This document shows positions 36,141 to 48,201 of a stretch of DNA of 64,000 nt, piece by piece. Position 1 is the first letter of the stretch, and every line of letters starts with the position of its first letter. The position numbers and the translations under genes were made by a program. The notes under the pieces were generated by a model that saw only the letters and a program-made list of their open reading frames with translations, was not told where the DNA came from and did no database searches. Source of the DNA: Metellina segmentata (Eukaryota > Arthropoda > Arachnida > Araneae > Tetragnathidae); NCBI GenBank assembly GCA_947359465.1, contig OX375878.1, forward strand, positions 71,539,916-71,603,915. Reading direction: 5' to 3'.

Positions 36141-36452
36141 ATAAAGATTCTGGGCTATCCTTCATCATACGCTTTCCATCCATGGGACGCAATAGCCTTC
36201 TTTGATCACATGGAACATTACATGGAATCACCCACCCCTACTGATTTTTTCTTCAGAGACGAACTCCACCGTCTGGTCAGGGCTTTCATTCGGTCGGCTG
36301 GTCAGCGGGCCCCGATCCCCGGATGGAAGCCCTACCCCAAAAACATCGCCCTGATTGCGCGAGACAATGTCACCATCATTCAGAACTACCATCAGGACAA
36401 GTGCAGTTTCTGGAAGGAGAAGGGCTTCGAAGACTACGCATGGGTGAGTTAG
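36141..36452 (+). CDS. Carboxylesterase/cholinesterase-like protein, last exon
   Basis: The C-terminal exon of the same gene as 184-329. The acceptor TTTGCTTTCTTTTCAG ends at 36140 and the frame opens in phase 0. The peptide begins IKILGYPSSYAFHPWDAIAF, where the His of FHPWD sits at the catalytic His position of the family. It continues FRDELHRLVRAFI, PGWKPYPKNIALI and DKCSFWKEKGFEDYAW. The Cys of DKCSFW is the expected partner of the Cys-Pro cysteine in the upstream exon. The frame ends VS then TAG at 36450-36452, which fits a usual family C-terminus. A GTGAGT overlaps the last codons (36444), so a splice to a further exon is a less likely alternative. Joining the two exons gives a continuous family-like segment, so no exon seems to be missing between them. 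Confidence 0.85.
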   Translation: MKILGYPSSYAFHPWDAIAFFDHMEHYMESPTPTDFFFRDELHRLVRAFIRSAGQRAPIPGWKPYPKNIALIARDNVTIIQNYHQDKCSFWKEKGFEDYAWVS

Positions 36453-39400
36453 ATCCGCAGAAGGCTGAAGGCACTTGTACATTACTTTAAGGACTTGATG
36501 TGAAAAAGCGGGTAAAAATATTTTATTGCGCATACTACAGCTTCAAAGAATGTCTACTACGGGGACATCTGGTTCGAAGAACATCTGCCGTTACAAAAGG
36601 TACAAATTCTTTGTAAGGAAGTACGTTTATCCCGTGTATAATAGCGTAATGAATATGAATGAGGTGTCAAGGTGAGAAAAGACCCGTTGTAATTAGAATA
36701 TCGAATATTCGCTTTGTAAAATGAAGTTTCTGGCTTGGTATACCTTGTTTTAGATTCTAACGCGTTTATTGATCTCTTTTCGAATGAAATACATGGTATG
36801 CTAAAAACATATTGACGTGTAATCTGAATGAGCAATTAAAGTGAAAAAATATTTAATTATATTATTTCGTTTTGATACTTAAACTCTTTTAATTTCGTTT
36901 CGCTTGGCTTTCTTTTGAAAAATGTTATTCTGAATAATAAATTTTAAAGATCCTATTTGAAGGTATGGAAAAAGTCATGCCTTTTAAATGTATTCTACAT
37001 TAAGAGAACCCCGAAGATAATTGAATGTCTTATTCATTTAATAGTCAAAAACCTTTTATCGCAACTTTTAAAGGCGTATTCATAATAATTGCATATTATT
37101 TTCACAAAAAGAAAGGCAATTTTACTTATTTAAAGAATTTAAGCTTCCGATTTTTTTTAATTTGGATTTATAAATAAACTAACAATACGCCAAACTGAAA
37201 TATTTTGGTTTAACTACGCTCTTTTAATGTCAAATATATTATTATTGTTTCATTAACTTTTCTTTTGATACATTATATTAGAGTTTGATTATAGAATATT
37301 TTTGTTTAATTTTTGTGTAAGAAATACAGTTTCAAATTATCACAAATTGCAATTATTTTCAATGCCACACGTAACTACATTGAGCTTTAAAATAACATGC
37401 TCCTTGCTTTTACAAACTTCGTTGAAAGTTATATTTAAAAATGTATACATCTTTCTCCTCTAATGACACTCCACCTACAAATATCTATTGAATCAACTCA
37501 CCAATCGTTAATCCAGAACTGTAACAATACACTAAACAATGGTGGAGGATGTGCTGGAGACATTTTCGAAATAATACGTACTCTCTTTTGTAACATTTAA
37601 TTAGCCACTTGTCAACGGTTGTTAATGTGTAGCAATGAATTGTGAAAGTTAATCTAATTTAATTATGTGCCAAATGTACGTATTTATATGACTACGATGC
37701 GTCTTTTCTCTCGTGTTACTTTCTGAATGATTCTTGTTTCAAATGTGTATATTTATCCGCAGAATGTTAAGAAGATTTTGTGGCAAAAGGTTTTCATTTA
37801 TTGTACACATATTTTCTACAATACTTGTATTTTGAAAGAACATTCTATCATTCTATACCGGAATTTAAAATTCAATAGGATTCAAACAAGCAATGTCATA
37901 AAAATTTTACATGCTTACCTTTTATTCTTTAAGACACGTTCTCATTTTTAGAGTAAAAATGTTTTTTTAAATATCACTGAGTTGCTTATTTAAATCATTA
38001 TCCTTTCAGTAATATAATGCTCTTGATTTTGGAAAAATTTCCTATACGTTACCTCTGTTCAAGCAAAATGTTAATAGAAACTGTTTTACTCATCAATAAT
38101 GTTTATTTAGCATTCACAGCTAGCGCTGCTCAAATTTATCTACGTACAAATGTAAGGAAAATACTTTGTATGCTCAGTTAAATTTTTCAAATTAGCCCCT
38201 AACGCTTCGAATGGACAATCATGAATCATTTCTTAATAAAAGCTCAGTCATACATTAGTAAAGAAAATTATTGTCAATAATATTATTTTATCCAATTTTA
38301 TAAATGTATAAATTTTATTAAATTTGAATTTATGTGTTGTTAAAACAACTTATTAAGCATTAATTTTCTTCTTTTAGAATAAGTAACTATTGTTTGTATA
38401 GAAAAAGATTTGCCTAATATGGTCACGGGAAATGTTCAATTAAGTTCTTTAAAATAACGCTTTTTATATCGTACATCACATTTTGTGATTCTTCAGCAAT
38501 TTATTTTATATTTGTATTTCATCTTTGGTCACATTGTACCATAACTGAACAAAATGGGTTGAAAAATACATGCTGCCTACAAATAAATCCTTAAATTAAC
38601 AGTTAAGCCGCTTTCGTAATAAATTATTCATTTGCCATAAATACTTTTTAATTGCCCAATTTGTCTTTCATAAGATTGGAGAGCAAAATGTCTATCAGCT
38701 GACGGCATTTTGAAGCATTTCCTTTCTTTTCCCTTGTATTCATTAATTAGTCTTCAGCCTAATTAAGTCTTACAAATGTCTTGTAAATGTTTTACTTTCT
38801 CTCAAGTTGGCTTATAAGACAAAAGCAAAATACCAATGACTTCTAAAGGAAGTTCTAACTTAAAGAAACTAAGAATTGTTTAATTTCTAAAATAGATTTC
38901 ATTGACTGAAAATAAGCAGGATTATCAATTTATTTAGTAGTATATTTTTAATGAACTTCAACACAGTGTTTCAGCTTTGAATCATCGATTTATCAATCAT
39001 CTTCGGATTTATATTTTAGTATAATTTGTCATTCATTTTCGCTTGAACTTCATACAGTACCAACATAATGTGCCGTGTTTATCAATATGAATAAAGAATC
39101 ACATACTGTTATTGAAAGGTTGTGTATGAAATCTTTATACGTGAGTTGCATTAGTTCATGAATCGCAAATTTATTTGTTTCTTTGTGAATTTACAAAGAG
39201 TATTCTCGCTTTTGAAACTCAAATTTTGAGTATTACATAAAATGTATAAATATTTTGTACATATATTTCATTTCTTAATAAGTTTATAAATGTATTAATT
39301 GTTCGTGCTTAATAAAATTGAATGTTATAAAAACTAGTAACTGTTTCATTCTTTTTTTACTTGTTTTTCTTTTTACTTTAAAAATGTTTAACATACATTA

Positions 39401-40117
39401 TTTGCCAGATAAAATATGTTCAAGTCCTGAATCAAATTATCATTCATATGTAATAAAAGGTAAGAGTTAAATGAAGAAATTGTTAAATGTTAAAGAATAT
39501 GTGCAAAAATAATGTCACTATAATGTAAAATAGAATCGACACATATTCATAAGTATAATTATTTTTTATCTCCCTATTTTGATTGATTGATTATTCTGCA
39601 TTCTAAAATATTTTATGAACATTATTTTTATTTACTTTATGTAAAAATACCTAATTTTTGTACCTACCTTATTTTAATGTTTTATTTATATTCTTAAACA
39701 AGATTTTCATTTCATATGCACAACATATCTATGCTTCCCAATAACTTAACAGCGGAACCTATGTAGAAAATATATGCTTTCTGAAAGATTCTAAGTTTTC
39801 TTGAAGGGAATATATACTAACACCCTAATGAATAGTTACAGATGTATAGATATTAATACGAATAATTATTTTTTTACCTAGTACTTTATAACAGTTAAAC
39901 CGTTTATTTCAAAAGACGACAAGTCATATTTTCAAAACCAGATTCAACTCCATTTTTAAGTTTTTCGTTTATACATTTTTAAATCTTAAAAAATTGTTGA
40001 ACATTTCATTTTGTCTAAAATCACATTCTTGTAGTGAACAATTTTATTTTATTTCAATAATCTCGTGAATAGCTAGCTAACTTTCTTGCAATTAATAAAA
40101 ATTTCAAAGCTCTGGAC
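36453..40117. other. AT-rich intergenic sequence, nothing assigned
   Basis: Downstream of the carboxylesterase stop. No coding region, array or element ends were seen in more than 3.5 kb, the most repeat-poor part of the window by eye. Confidence 0.5.
36936..36941 (+). promoter_or_regulatory. Candidate polyadenylation signal AATAAA
   Basis: First AATAAA on the + strand that I noticed after the carboxylesterase stop codon, about 480 bases downstream. An ATTAAA near 36834 is an alternative. Position is the only support. Confidence 0.3.
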
Positions 40118-42135
40118 CAGGCGTGGACAACCTTTGGCGCATGCACCAAGCGTGGCGCATTGCATCCTTGCATATACTCATTCTTTTGAAATAGGCGCCA
40201 TAATTGAATCCATCTTCATATTTTCAACACCAGAGTGCTCTTATTTCAATTCATACAGCCTTCTTACTCATGAATTCGTCGCAATTTTTTGACAGTTTAC
40301 AATTGATATTCGTTGTACGTACTTGTAATATGTTTGTTCTTTTCAAACATTTAGTTTTGTACTTTTTAATATTTTTTTACATTCCTGTTATCTATCACTG
40401 TGCAACAGAAAATGAGCAAAAGAAGCGCAGAAAGTGATAGAAAGCGCGAATTTAATGAACAGAGAGGAAATGAGTTGTTATTTATAGCAGGTCCTTCAGG
40501 AAAACCGTTTTGCATTGTTTGTGAAAGCACTCTTTCACATAATAGAAGACATTATCTTAATAGACACTATAATATCATCAGACTAACATAGATGGGAAAA
40601 AGAAACTTGTTCTTGGGTCGGAGTTACAACCGAAATACCTTGTCCATTCCTTTCTCGAGTTTTGGATGAATAAACGGACGTAAGTGATTTTTGTAGACCT
40701 TGCAAATCTGAAGTCATTGCATGGTAAAACAAGAGGATCATAAATATTTAAAAAGTCAAATCGTGCCCAGAAAATTTAAATTAGATTATAGTAAACTCAT
40801 CAGTATGTGTACAGACGGTACGCCGTCAATGGTAGGTAAAGTCAATTGCACTATAACTTTGCTTGGAAACTTTTTTAAATCGCGCGTCCTGTATATTAAA
40901 ATATAACTACATTATAGACCAAGAAGTATTGTGAGGTTGAAATTTAAAAATGTAGCATGTTATGTTGCCGGTTGTGAAATGTGTGAATAAAATTAGAGCA
41001 AGTGTATTAAACTGACGAGAATTCTGAAAATGTTGTGAATTGTTAGATTTGGAAAATGGTGAACCTTTCCTTCATTGTGAGGTTGTTGGCTTTCTAGAGA
41101 ACAGGTTCTTAGTATATTTTGGAAATTGAAAAATCTTGTTTATAATGTTTTAGAACAGGAAAGTGAATTATCTGACGAAAGAACCCTATTATTTGATAAC
41201 AACTGGCTATTCGATTTGGCATTTTTAGTTTATGTTACTAGCCATCTCAGTTATCTAAATTCGAAACTACAAGGTAAGAAATTATTTTCTAGCTTAGTAA
41301 CTAACATCAATTCATTTAAAATGAAACTAAAACTCTGTTCATCTCTTAGTTAGAAAATCAGGATTTTAGTCGATTTTCGCACTTGAAAGAGCAGAGTGAA
41401 TGTGCTGCGAATAATAGCAACTTGGCCAAATTTAGAGAAAAAATCAAGCTATTGCAAGGGTCATTTGAAAGTCGTTTTCATGATTTGGCTAAAGGAGAAA
41501 CCTGCATGCTCGTATTTATAAACTCATTTTCACTTCGTGAACCAAACTTTATGACGACGCATAGTAACATACAAATGGTATTTATTGATTTAAAAACAAA
41601 TTCGTGATTGAAAATAAAATTCGATGAGCTTTATGCATATTAAAATGCTTTTGACATGATTAATTTCTGACGTTCATTACCCTGTGAACAATTTCTAGAA
41701 TTAAGAAAATTTGCAAAAAATTATAACAGTTCGGAACGACATACAGATGTGAACAAGCATTTTCATCTATGAAATTTATTAAAAGCCAAACGAGGTTGCA
41801 AATGACTGATTCCAATTTGAAGAATTCTCTGCTGCTCTCGGTAACAAATTTAACACCAAACATTAAAAGACTAGCAAAATCCAAACATGTTCATAAGCCT
41901 AATTAATAGTAAGTAATGTTTAAATGCTATAATAGATATTGTTTTACGTCCAATAGTTAAATCATTTTAAAATGTTAATAATGTCTATAAACATATTTTA
42001 TTAAAAAGTTATTAAGTGTATGCAAGGACCATGAACGTAAGGAAGGTAGAATAGGTGCTTGAGTTGTATGGAGCATCTGAATTCATATGTGAAAAAAAAA
42101 TTGTCGCATGGAATGTAAAAGGTTGGCCAACCCTG
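40118..42135 (+). mobile_element. hAT transposon with target duplication
   Basis: A 2018-bp element. The left end CAGGCGTGGACAACCTTTGG and the reverse complement of the right end, CAGGGTTGGCCAACCTTTTA, are inverted repeats. It is flanked by 8-bp near-identical direct repeats CTCTGGAC (40110-40117) and CTCTAGAC (42136-42143), diagnostic for hAT insertion. Confidence 0.88.
40411..41905 (+). pseudogene. hAT transposase, ZBED5/GTF2IRD2-like, decayed
   Basis: Broken frames cover the transposase of the hAT-Charlie group from which vertebrate ZBED5 and GTF2IRD2 were domesticated. In order: MSKRSAESDRKREF; a BED-type zinc finger, FCIVCESTLSHNRRHYLNRH; MCTDGTPSMVGK from the catalytic core; LFDLAFLVYVTSHLSYLNSK; RLQMTDSNLKNSLLL from the dimerisation region; and LAKSKHVHKPN before the stop. 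At least four frame changes or stops interrupt it. Confidence 0.82.
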
Positions 42136-43326
42136 CTCTAGACCTTGTCACCTTTCGAAAACAAACAATTCATTGGCCAAAACTAAACATTAATTTTCGA
42201 TTCAATTTATAGAAATAATTTTGGTGATCGTATATATAATTAGCTGACACAGTGTTCAAATTCTATACCTTCTCTTCCACCAATTTTAGAAAAACAGAAC
42301 ATCCAGACACTTCAATCATGAATCTTTTTCCCCACCAAACGAATGTATAAATTCAATAATTTTAAGATATAATGCTGGCATTCATAATGTAAAACCAACA
42401 CAGAAGTGAAAAAGCTCTTGTCAAAATATGACAGAAAACGTCACATTTCGTAGCTTGGCACCTGTTAGTTTTTTAGATGTAATTTCTTCCAACTTTATAT
42501 GTATTCCAGGCACGTAGAATCAACTTGGGTGAAAGATTTGACGCTTCAACTTAAATCCACCGAGCTGTTTCCATTTTAAGATCCATAGGACTTCCCCTTC
42601 AGGAAATGTGTGAAAAGATTTGATAAATGAACCCGATTTTATATCATCAGACGACATGTGTTACGATATAAGGTAATTCCGGGACAGATGCCCCACTTAA
42701 AGAAAAGACTAATAAAATAAATTGGGTATTAACAATAAAAACGAAAATTTGTGGGAATGCGTAGTAGTTTTTGCTTATCAATACTGAATACAAATTTTCT
42801 ATAGAAAAAAAATAAAACTGTGACAGCACTACATTTGGCAATCTCTCCAAACTTCGGGGTGAGATGCCTCACTTACATGTGAGAGATGCCCTACCTGAAA
42901 AATCAGTTATTTTTAAAACATAAAAGAGGTTTTTAATGTATATAACATATCACAACCAAGTGATTTTAAGAATATACTACCTTAGCATTAATTTATAAAG
43001 TATTGAAATATTTGACAACCCTAGACAAGATGTAAAAAGTTTTAAATAAAACGCATTTAAAATAAAACAAACAAAATATAGTGAAACACGTCAAAACTAT
43101 TAAAAAAATCAGTTTGCTAGAAAGATATAAAATTCTTAGTTTAAAAAGTTTTAAAAGATTATTATGCTATTTAAGTATTACAAATTATGTCGAAAATATT
43201 CAATTGAGTTTTCTTTTTGTCCTCTCTAACTTTTGCTTTCTCACAAATACTACACATATCCCAGTACATTGTACATGATTCATGTAACCATTTAGTACAC
43301 TTAACACTCTTAATCCAATCTACCAA

Positions 43327-43908
43327 TTATTTTGTAGAATAATAATTTTCCACACATTCGAGGCAGTTGCATGTAGGATCACTTTTGTTGTCCATCAGCT
43401 TTTTTGATACCTTGTTACGTTTGTTAGCGGATTTTAACTGTTTTTCTTGGATGTGTTCTTGGGATGTAAGTATCTTAGCCGATTCTCTCTTTCTCTTTCT
43501 GGGTCTTTCTTTTAGCCTGGGTACAGGCGAAATCTGATGCAATACTTTCGTCGGGGTTGTTGTCTGTTGAGCATAAAAACCTGATGATTGCAAACAATTT
43601 AGGGACTTTTCAACCGTCTTGTTCATTTCTTCATTGATGGCAAAGAAGTGGTTCGGAATCGCTGCTTGGTTTAGAGGGAAAATTCCCGTCTCCCGAAAAC
43701 CATTGATAGCAGTGTCGACAGAAGCTGTTCTTTTCCACGCTCTCTCAATCAATTATGAAACTTAGATTCTGCCAATTGTACTTCCTGGTTGGTGAATAAT
43801 CCATTTTCGTGCTTCAACTTTTAAAAAATGTTTTAATGGCTTAAAAAAAGACCTGTCAAGAGACTGAAGAGTTTGTGTTGGATATGGCTTGATAGGAGTA
43901 TATAATTA
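43327..43908 (-). pseudogene. Pogo/Tigger transposase, C-terminal part
   Basis: The DDE_1 transposase piece downstream of the Helitron insertion. It reads TQTLQSLDRSFFKPLKHF and then, after a frame change, the 141-codon frame with RAWKRTASVDTAINGFRETG and IFPLNQAAIPNHFF. The tail has a lysine/arginine-rich stretch (RPRKRKRES) and ends in a small cysteine motif, DPTCNCLECVENYY. The AWxRxA...GFRxTGIFP signature is typical of pogo/Tigger/jerky transposases. Stops and shifts make it non-functional. Confidence 0.82.
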
Positions 43909-44554
43909 CTAGGGGTCCCGCCCCCTGCTCGCTAACGCTCGCCAACCCCCGGAGGATTGCTTCGCAATTCTCATTGGTTCGCTGCGCAACCCTATGCTCG
44001 CTTCGCTCGCATCAATGAAGACACGTGTCCTAGCAGAAGGGATTGATTACAAAATATGATATTCCAAAAAAATATTTTTCAAATCAAAATTTGTTGTATT
44101 ACATAAAAGATATATACAGTACCTCTGGAATCAGAATTTGAATGAAAACTTTTAGCAAATTTTTACTCGTAATGTGAGCGCTGCTTTGGAAATTGAATAC
44201 CCAGCATGTTGTTTGTGTGTACATTTCCCCAGTACTCGAGCCACCCATACACTTTTTGACTGAGTTTGTTGTCGAAAGTTGTAGTGCACGCGTCTTGTAC
44301 TATAATTGTTAGCCTTGAAAAGGACCGCTTTTTAAATAGCCCTGAAAAGATCCTCCGCTTTCTTAGATTTCTATTACAAACCGCAACAGCTCGTCTAAAA
44401 TTCTTTTTTTTTTCAATATAATTTCATCCGATAACGCTATAGATTCAAATGAAGCGCGAGGCTCCTAGTAAACAAACAATCGCACAATGTTGCCAAAACG
44501 CGGTAACAAATAACGTCTTTTTTGCGTGCCACGTAAGAGAAATATATATATAGA
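43909..44554 (-). mobile_element. Non-autonomous Helitron (646 bp)
   Basis: On the minus strand it starts TCTATATATATATTTCTCTT (44554 down) and ends GCGGGACCCCTAG followed by T (43909). The 3' end is GC-rich with inverted segments (GGGGGCGGGACCCC). Palindromic motifs such as TTGCTTCGCAATT and GCTCGCTTCGCTCGC lie near it. It abuts the larger Helitron head to tail. No coding capacity. Confidence 0.7.
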
Positions 44555-44814
44555 CTAGCTGACCCGGCAAACGTTGTTTTGCCTTATAAATTATTTCTAG
44601 TTTCTAGATAAATTCTAGTGTAGACAAAAAGTAACTTACTTATTATAAGTGTGTAAGTATGTGGTATATGCGTGAAATGGGCATGGAGCGCTATGAACGA
44701 TAAGGGAATATAAAAATAACAAACGCCAAACAATATTATTTTCAAGTTATTATAGTTTATTTCTTAAAATTACATAACACATATTAATTACGACAGTAAC
44801 ACTAACAAACAACA

Positions 44815-45654
44815 TCAATCTTTTAATGCTATAGCGTGGACAATATTTTTTGTTATCCCATCTTTAGCGAGCACAAACAAACTGGATGGTTTACCGACTC
44901 GAGAGCATGCTACGTACAATTGCCCGTGTGAAAAACATGGTGTACTCAAATCTAAGCCACAAACAGACATCGTTTGGCCTTGGGATTTGTTGATTCATTG
45001 CAAATGCCAATCTAATCGGAAACTGAATTCGTTTGAATTGAATTGGCACATCTGTAGGTATGATAGGAATCCGTGGTATTAAGATATTTTCAAATTTGAA
45101 CTTGCCATTTAAAATGCTGGCTTCGATAACGTTTTTCATCAATTTACGAATGACTAATCGCGTACCGTTGCACAACCGTGGCGGGTTTAAATTACGAAGC
45201 AAGATAATTGGAGATCCAACCTTCAATTGTAAATTATACGGTGGCATGCCTGGCAAATCCAGTGAGTTCAAAAATTCTGTGGGAAAATTGACAGCTTCGC
45301 TGGCATCGCAAACTGTATCAATAGATTTGTATGATACCAAGTTCCCTGGCAACAACTGTTGTATCTTCAAATTTAAATTGTCAACGTCTGCATTTTTTGC
45401 TGCTAAAATAGCTCTTTCTGCAAGCCACTCATGATTTATGTACTGTGTGTGTACATCGGGAAATATTTGTTCAATGAGAGTATCTTGCGAATCAGCGATT
45501 GTGCAGAAATCGGTCGGTAATTTTACGTATCCAGTTTCATCAGTAGCAACTTTTCCATCACCGATATCTAAGAGTTGTTTTGAGAATGTTTCAGCGGATG
45601 GATCTTGAAGCATTTGAACGCGCATATTTACTTTCAGCTGTACTTTTTCACCAC
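44815..45654 (-). pseudogene. Helitron RepHel protein, helicase C-terminal remnant
   Basis: Beyond the deletion, the frame resumes near the end of the SF1 (Pif1-like) helicase with EKVQLKVNMRVQMLQDPSAE, MPPYNLQLKVGSPIILLRNL and PPRLCNGTRLVIRKL. After IRLAFAM the frame changes: a deletion of about two bases puts the rest of motif VI (NKSQGQTMSVCGLDLS, LYVACSRVGKPSSLFVL) in another frame, ending at TGA 44815-44817. Walker A/B and the other N-terminal helicase motifs are missing. Confidence 0.85.
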
Positions 45655-46547
45655 CCAACGATTGTCAATGTCAATGTCTGTGTTGCTGATATTTTTAATA
45701 AATGATTGTCCGCCATTATCGGGACTTCTTCGACGATATATTGGATATCCGTCGGTATTTGTTATCGTATCATTAGTGAAATCTTTAGGGAAATTTTTAG
45801 TACATTTTCCATCTGCCATGCAAGGCGATGAACGATGAAGAGTACCGCATGGACCATGGATCATGTTTGCTGTAACAATATCAAACAGCACTTGGTCAGT
45901 AGACGGATCTGGAATTTCCGCAGAAATGATACTATCGATTTCTTCAGGACGGATTTTGTCGATTAACCAAACCAAAATGTGCGCATGAGGTAATCCTCGC
46001 TTTTGCCATTCAACTGAATACAGCCAGCAACGTGTGGGACCGAATACATGTAATTTAGTAATGATACTTATTAGAGACTTCAACTTTTGTCTGAATACAC
46101 GTGCTGTAATGTCATGACGATGTATTGCATTTTGGCCAGGCAATAGCAAAGATGTAATCTCTGGCCATTTTGGATTACATGTGAACGTGATAAATAAACA
46201 CGGTCGTCCATATTCGCGTACGTAAGCCATAGCATCCTGTATATATTCTTGCATATGACGTGGACTGCCTACGTACGATGATGGTAAAATGACAGAGTTA
46301 CCAATTTCGACGACGTCGGCGTTGTTGTTAATAGCGTCTCGTAAGTGAATGTACTCTTCCGCACGCAGCTTGAGTTGATTATATCGTAAGTATCGTAGTC
46401 GTTCGCCCTCTATCTTCGCGTACATGTCGACCATGAATTGTTGACAAAGCTCACGACATCGTAGAATGACGTTGTCCAGGCCGCGCCGAATCATTAATCG
46501 GTACGCATAATAAACTTTCGAGCTAACGTTCTTGTTTGTTTCAGCTC
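45655..46547 (-). CDS. Helitron RepHel protein, exon 2 (Rep domain, truncated)
   Basis: The rolling-circle replication initiator domain. It shows AETNKNVSSKVYYAYRLMIR, LCQQFMVDMYAKIE, the Rep motif 1 FITFTCNPKWPEI, and Rep motif 2 WQKRGLPHAHILVWL with the metal-binding His-x-His. It continues to NTDIDIDNRWVV, where the frame meets a deletion junction at about 45655. Rep motif 3, which carries the catalytic tyrosines, should follow shortly after this point and is absent. Confidence 0.88.
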
Positions 46548-46649
46548 CTGTAATAATATATTTATGAATATTAATTTAAATTAATTCCGTTCAATAATTT
46601 AATTGTTTTGTTAAATGGTTAATGATCAAGTTCATAATAAATGAAGTAC
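46548..46649 (-). other. Intron in the Helitron RepHel gene
   Basis: 102 bp with donor GTACTTC and acceptor ATATTATTACAG, AT-rich and with stops in all useful frames. Splicing joins DPVSG to AETNKNVSSKVYYAYR, restoring the family sequence across the junction in frame. Confidence 0.75.
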
Positions 46650-47799
46650 CTGATACGGGATCTCGTTGTTTTATGTTTATGCAATATCCGTCTTGCCCCT
46701 TCCAGAATATTAGCGGATATTGGAGAGCGTCATATGAACGATGTGTATCAGCAATGAACTGAAGATTATTATTTCTTCTACGAATCACAATTTCTCGTGT
46801 ACCTGTACGATCGCCAACCATGATTCCAGCAACGTCTTCAACAACAGCTGCATTGAATCTACGAATATGTTCTCCAGCTGGTGTTTTATCAGGATTAATG
46901 ACAATAGCGTGATTATCGCTTTGTAATTTGTGCATGTGTGATTTGAATATTTTCAACAATTCATTGTGCTCGTTCAATAGAGCGTCCAAGTCGCTGACGA
47001 TGCGCCTGGCAAAAAATGAATCAAGGTTATTATAGTCACAACGTGCATTCACGCGATTGGCAAGTGCGCTTCCGGAATCCTCGCCGCCCATGAAGTAGAT
47101 TTGTAAAAATTTATGTGGTTCGTTTGGCATTGGCAGCAATGAGCCCATTTTATGATAAACTTGGCTTCTGATTTTGAATGTAGAATTGTATTGTTGACCA
47201 TTAGCATTAGTATTTCGAACTATTTCTGTTGCTCCAAACGATGTCATTTGAAAGCATGAATTGAATGTTCGAATTGACTTCAGGAATACGTTAGAATCTG
47301 GATCCGTGCCGATAAGTAAACCGTTCAATGGTTCAGGTGATGTTTCAATTTCAGGTAGTTGCACTTTTCCTGCCGCGCAACACATCCCAGGTGGCTCATT
47401 TTTGAATTTGAGAGCATGACAATGCGGACATTCCTTATCCATAGCACCAATTACCACTTTTGAATGAGCATAATATTCAATATCGGGCTCATACTGGAAT
47501 GCTAGACGCAAAAATGAATCAGATGTAAATGCACGATGTACCTGTTGGCGTTGTTGGTCATTTGTTCTGCGTCTATTAACCGTAAAACGGCGTGATTGTC
47601 GTTGTTCTAAACGTATAACTTCATTGCGCTCAGCTCGTGTATCTTCTGATTGTTCTTGACGCAATTGCTGCATGCTCACACGTGCATCAGCATTTTGTTG
47701 CTGAACTTGTTCTTCGGTTCTTTGGGATCTTTTATCTTTCATACTTCTGGACCTACTTGTATTACGGCTCAAATCAGCCCCTTTGCGTTTTCTTGGCAT
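46650..47799 (-). CDS. Helitron RepHel protein, exon 1 (N-terminal region)
   Basis: The N-terminus of the Helitron replication initiator/helicase. It begins MPRKRKGADLSRNTSRSRSM, a basic Gln/Arg-rich stretch. A conserved cysteine cluster follows (ECPHCHALKFKNEPPGMCC, about residues 123-142), then the typical RVNARCDYNNLDSFFA and RRFNAAVVEDVAGIMV segments and FIADTHRSYDALQYPLIF. The frame runs to DPVSG, where GTACTT at 46649 acts as a splice donor. A TTTTGTACAG just upstream of the ATG may be the acceptor of a 5' leader intron. The exon itself looks intact, but downstream deletions make the protein non-functional. Confidence 0.85.
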
Positions 47800-47838
47800 T
47801 GCTCACTGTACAAAACACATATAAATAGAATTAATGAA

Positions 47839-47917
47839 ATAACTTCATTGCGCTCAGCTCGTGTATCTTCTGATTGTTCTTGACGCAATTGCTGCATGCT
47901 CACACGTGCATCAGCAT
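47839..47917 (-). repeat. 79-bp direct duplication inside the Helitron
   Basis: This segment repeats 47615-47693 (ATAACTTCATTGCGCTCAGC through CGTGCATCAGCAT) without visible differences. Both copies are open in the frame encoding RVSMQQLRQEQSEDTRAERN. The downstream copy is inside exon 1. This one lies upstream of the start codon. Confidence 0.85.
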
Positions 47918-48201
47918 CGGCCAAGATTATAGCGAAAATATTAGTTTTGTGAAAAAAAATTTGAAACAATAGTTGTAAAAAATTCAAATAATTATATAAA
48001 AAAAGTATACTTACAACACAAAAGCCGTTGTTGGTTGGAGCTTAAGGGTGAACAACCCTTATCACTTAGGGGTATGGAAAATAGATAGTAGCCGATTCTC
48101 AGACCTACTGAATACGCATATAAAATTTGGTAAAAATCGGTAAAGCCGTTTCGGAGGAGTACGGTAACTAACATTGTGACATGGAAATTTTATATATTAG
48201 A

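Larger units (their letters stand above)
44555..48201 (-). mobile_element. Helitron with internally deleted RepHel gene
   Basis: A 3647-bp Helitron on the minus strand with textbook ends. The 5' terminus TCTAATATATAAAATTTCC (48201 down) follows an A. The 3' terminus has a hairpin GGCAAA-(ACAAC)-GTTTGCC, then GGGTCAGCTAG, followed by T (44555). There is no target duplication, as expected for A^T insertion. It carries a truncated RepHel gene on the same strand. Confidence 0.92.

Noticed and set aside
45060..45434. 124-codon + strand frame
   Set aside because: Antisense shadow of the Helitron helicase remnant, which matches its family in the other direction.
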